64,000 nt of DNA from Rhodococcus opacus (GTDB lineage: Bacteria > Actinomycetota > Actinomycetes > Mycobacteriales > Mycobacteriaceae): contig NZ_JAAXPA010000015.1 in assembly GCF_012396235.1 (NCBI RefSeq), positions 1 through 64,000 of the forward strand. Reading direction: 5' to 3'. Positions 63,881 to 64,000 of the stretch are shown here, piece by piece. Under the pieces are notes generated by a model. That model searched no databases, was not told where the DNA came from, and saw only the letters and a list, made by a program, of their open reading frames with translations. The translations under genes were made by a program, and so were the position numbers. Positions within the stretch are counted from its first letter, which is position 1; each line of letters starts with the position of its first letter.

Positions 63881-63903
63881 CTTGTCACTGTGTCAGGGTC
63901 AAG
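63881..63903 (-). promoter_or_regulatory. MerR-type operator upstream of the HEAT-MerR operon
   Basis: CTTGTCACTGTGTCAGGGTCAAG on the plus strand, an imperfect dyad. On the minus strand TTGACC at its beginning serves as a -35, giving the close MerR-type arrangement. About 33 bases upstream of the HEAT gene. Confidence 0.6.
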
Positions 63904-63934
63904 TACTCGTTGTCAGGGGGCTGTCGTCTGCCGG

Positions 63935-64000
63935 TCAGCTCGTCATGTTGGCGAACATGCCGGGCTCGTAGGAACCTGCCGGGTTGCGCACGATCACGTT
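63935..64000 (-). CDS. C-terminal end of an unidentified gene (partial)
   Basis: The last 66 bases on the minus strand hold an open frame ending in ...VIVRNPAGSYEPGMFANMTS with a stop at 63935-63937. The body of the gene lies outside the window, so no family can be assigned. It is separated from the MerR-operon promoter by about 30 bases and lies on the same strand. Confidence 0.4.
   Translation of the reverse strand, partial: NVIVRNPAGSYEPGMFANMTS

Overview
The window is GC-rich (GTG/TTG starts common, strong GC hairpin terminators, frequent ATGA gene overlaps) and its gene content (glucosylglycerate hydrolase, GvpA/J-type protein, LCM-type methyltransferase, many oxidative catabolic genes) points to a mycolic-acid actinomycete, most likely Rhodococcus. 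This assignment is by protein character only; no rRNA or tRNA gene was seen.

Layout. (1) 1-269 is the 3' end of pdxS. (2) 348-20547 is a large taurine/sulfonate dissimilation region: a phosphonatase-like HAD gene and a CobT/CobS-like VWA-AAA+ pair, an IclR regulator, sulfoacetaldehyde acetyltransferase (xsc), a TauE-type exporter, an inserted PucR / small membrane protein / sodium-solute symporter / YtcJ-type amidohydrolase module, a MocR (TauR-like) regulator, alanine dehydrogenase, taurine-pyruvate aminotransferase (tpa), phosphate acetyltransferase (pta), a second TauE, and a divergent YeiE-YeiH pair. Tpa moves the amino group to pyruvate, Ald regenerates pyruvate and frees ammonium, Xsc makes acetyl phosphate plus sulfite, Pta makes acetyl-CoA, and the TauE/YeiH carriers could remove sulfite. 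(3) 20592-27205 holds small stand-alone units: methionine aminopeptidase, an XRE regulator, an Imm5-like protein, an ArsR-SRPBCC-reductase set, and an MBL hydrolase with an FAD monooxygenase. (4) 27126-27718 is a gene graveyard (resolvase, arylsulfatase and CopB-tail fragments). (5) 27891-34254 is a leftward five-gene operon: Fe/phosphonate-type ABC transporter, fumarase/aspartase-superfamily lyase and LacI regulator. (6) 35175-41101 is a copper-resistance operon (copZ, a His-rich exported protein, copA, csoR, copB) with a CsoR-type operator, lying between a deleted DUF2252 gene and a 5'-truncated amino-acid permease.

(7) 42479-44690 has a methyltransferase and glucosylglycerate hydrolase. 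(8) 44743-50569 is a coherent set best read as the arginine oxygenase (2-monooxygenase) route: permease, amidase and flavin amino-acid monooxygenase on one strand and a guanidinobutyrase on the other, with an XRE-cupin regulator between; both promoters carry an almost identical 19-bp element. (9) 50617-54747 has a GH25 lysozyme, a secreted protein and three consecutive broken genes. (10) 55015-58470 carries an exact 19-bp rifamycin-associated element (RAE) followed by a rifampin-type glycosyltransferase and a HelR-type RNA polymerase-rescuing helicase: two rifamycin-resistance mechanisms in one inducible operon. (11) 58499-64000 has a prolyl aminopeptidase, a DUF899 protein, a GvpA/J gas-vesicle protein with a repeat-rich partner, and a HEAT-repeat / MerR-HEAT pair.

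The most notable items are the RAE-rgt-helR operon, the arginine-oxygenase regulon, the embedded modules in the taurine region, the ABC-lyase operon, and the copper island bounded by broken genes. All functions are inferred from sequence motifs and family knowledge; no database search was possible.
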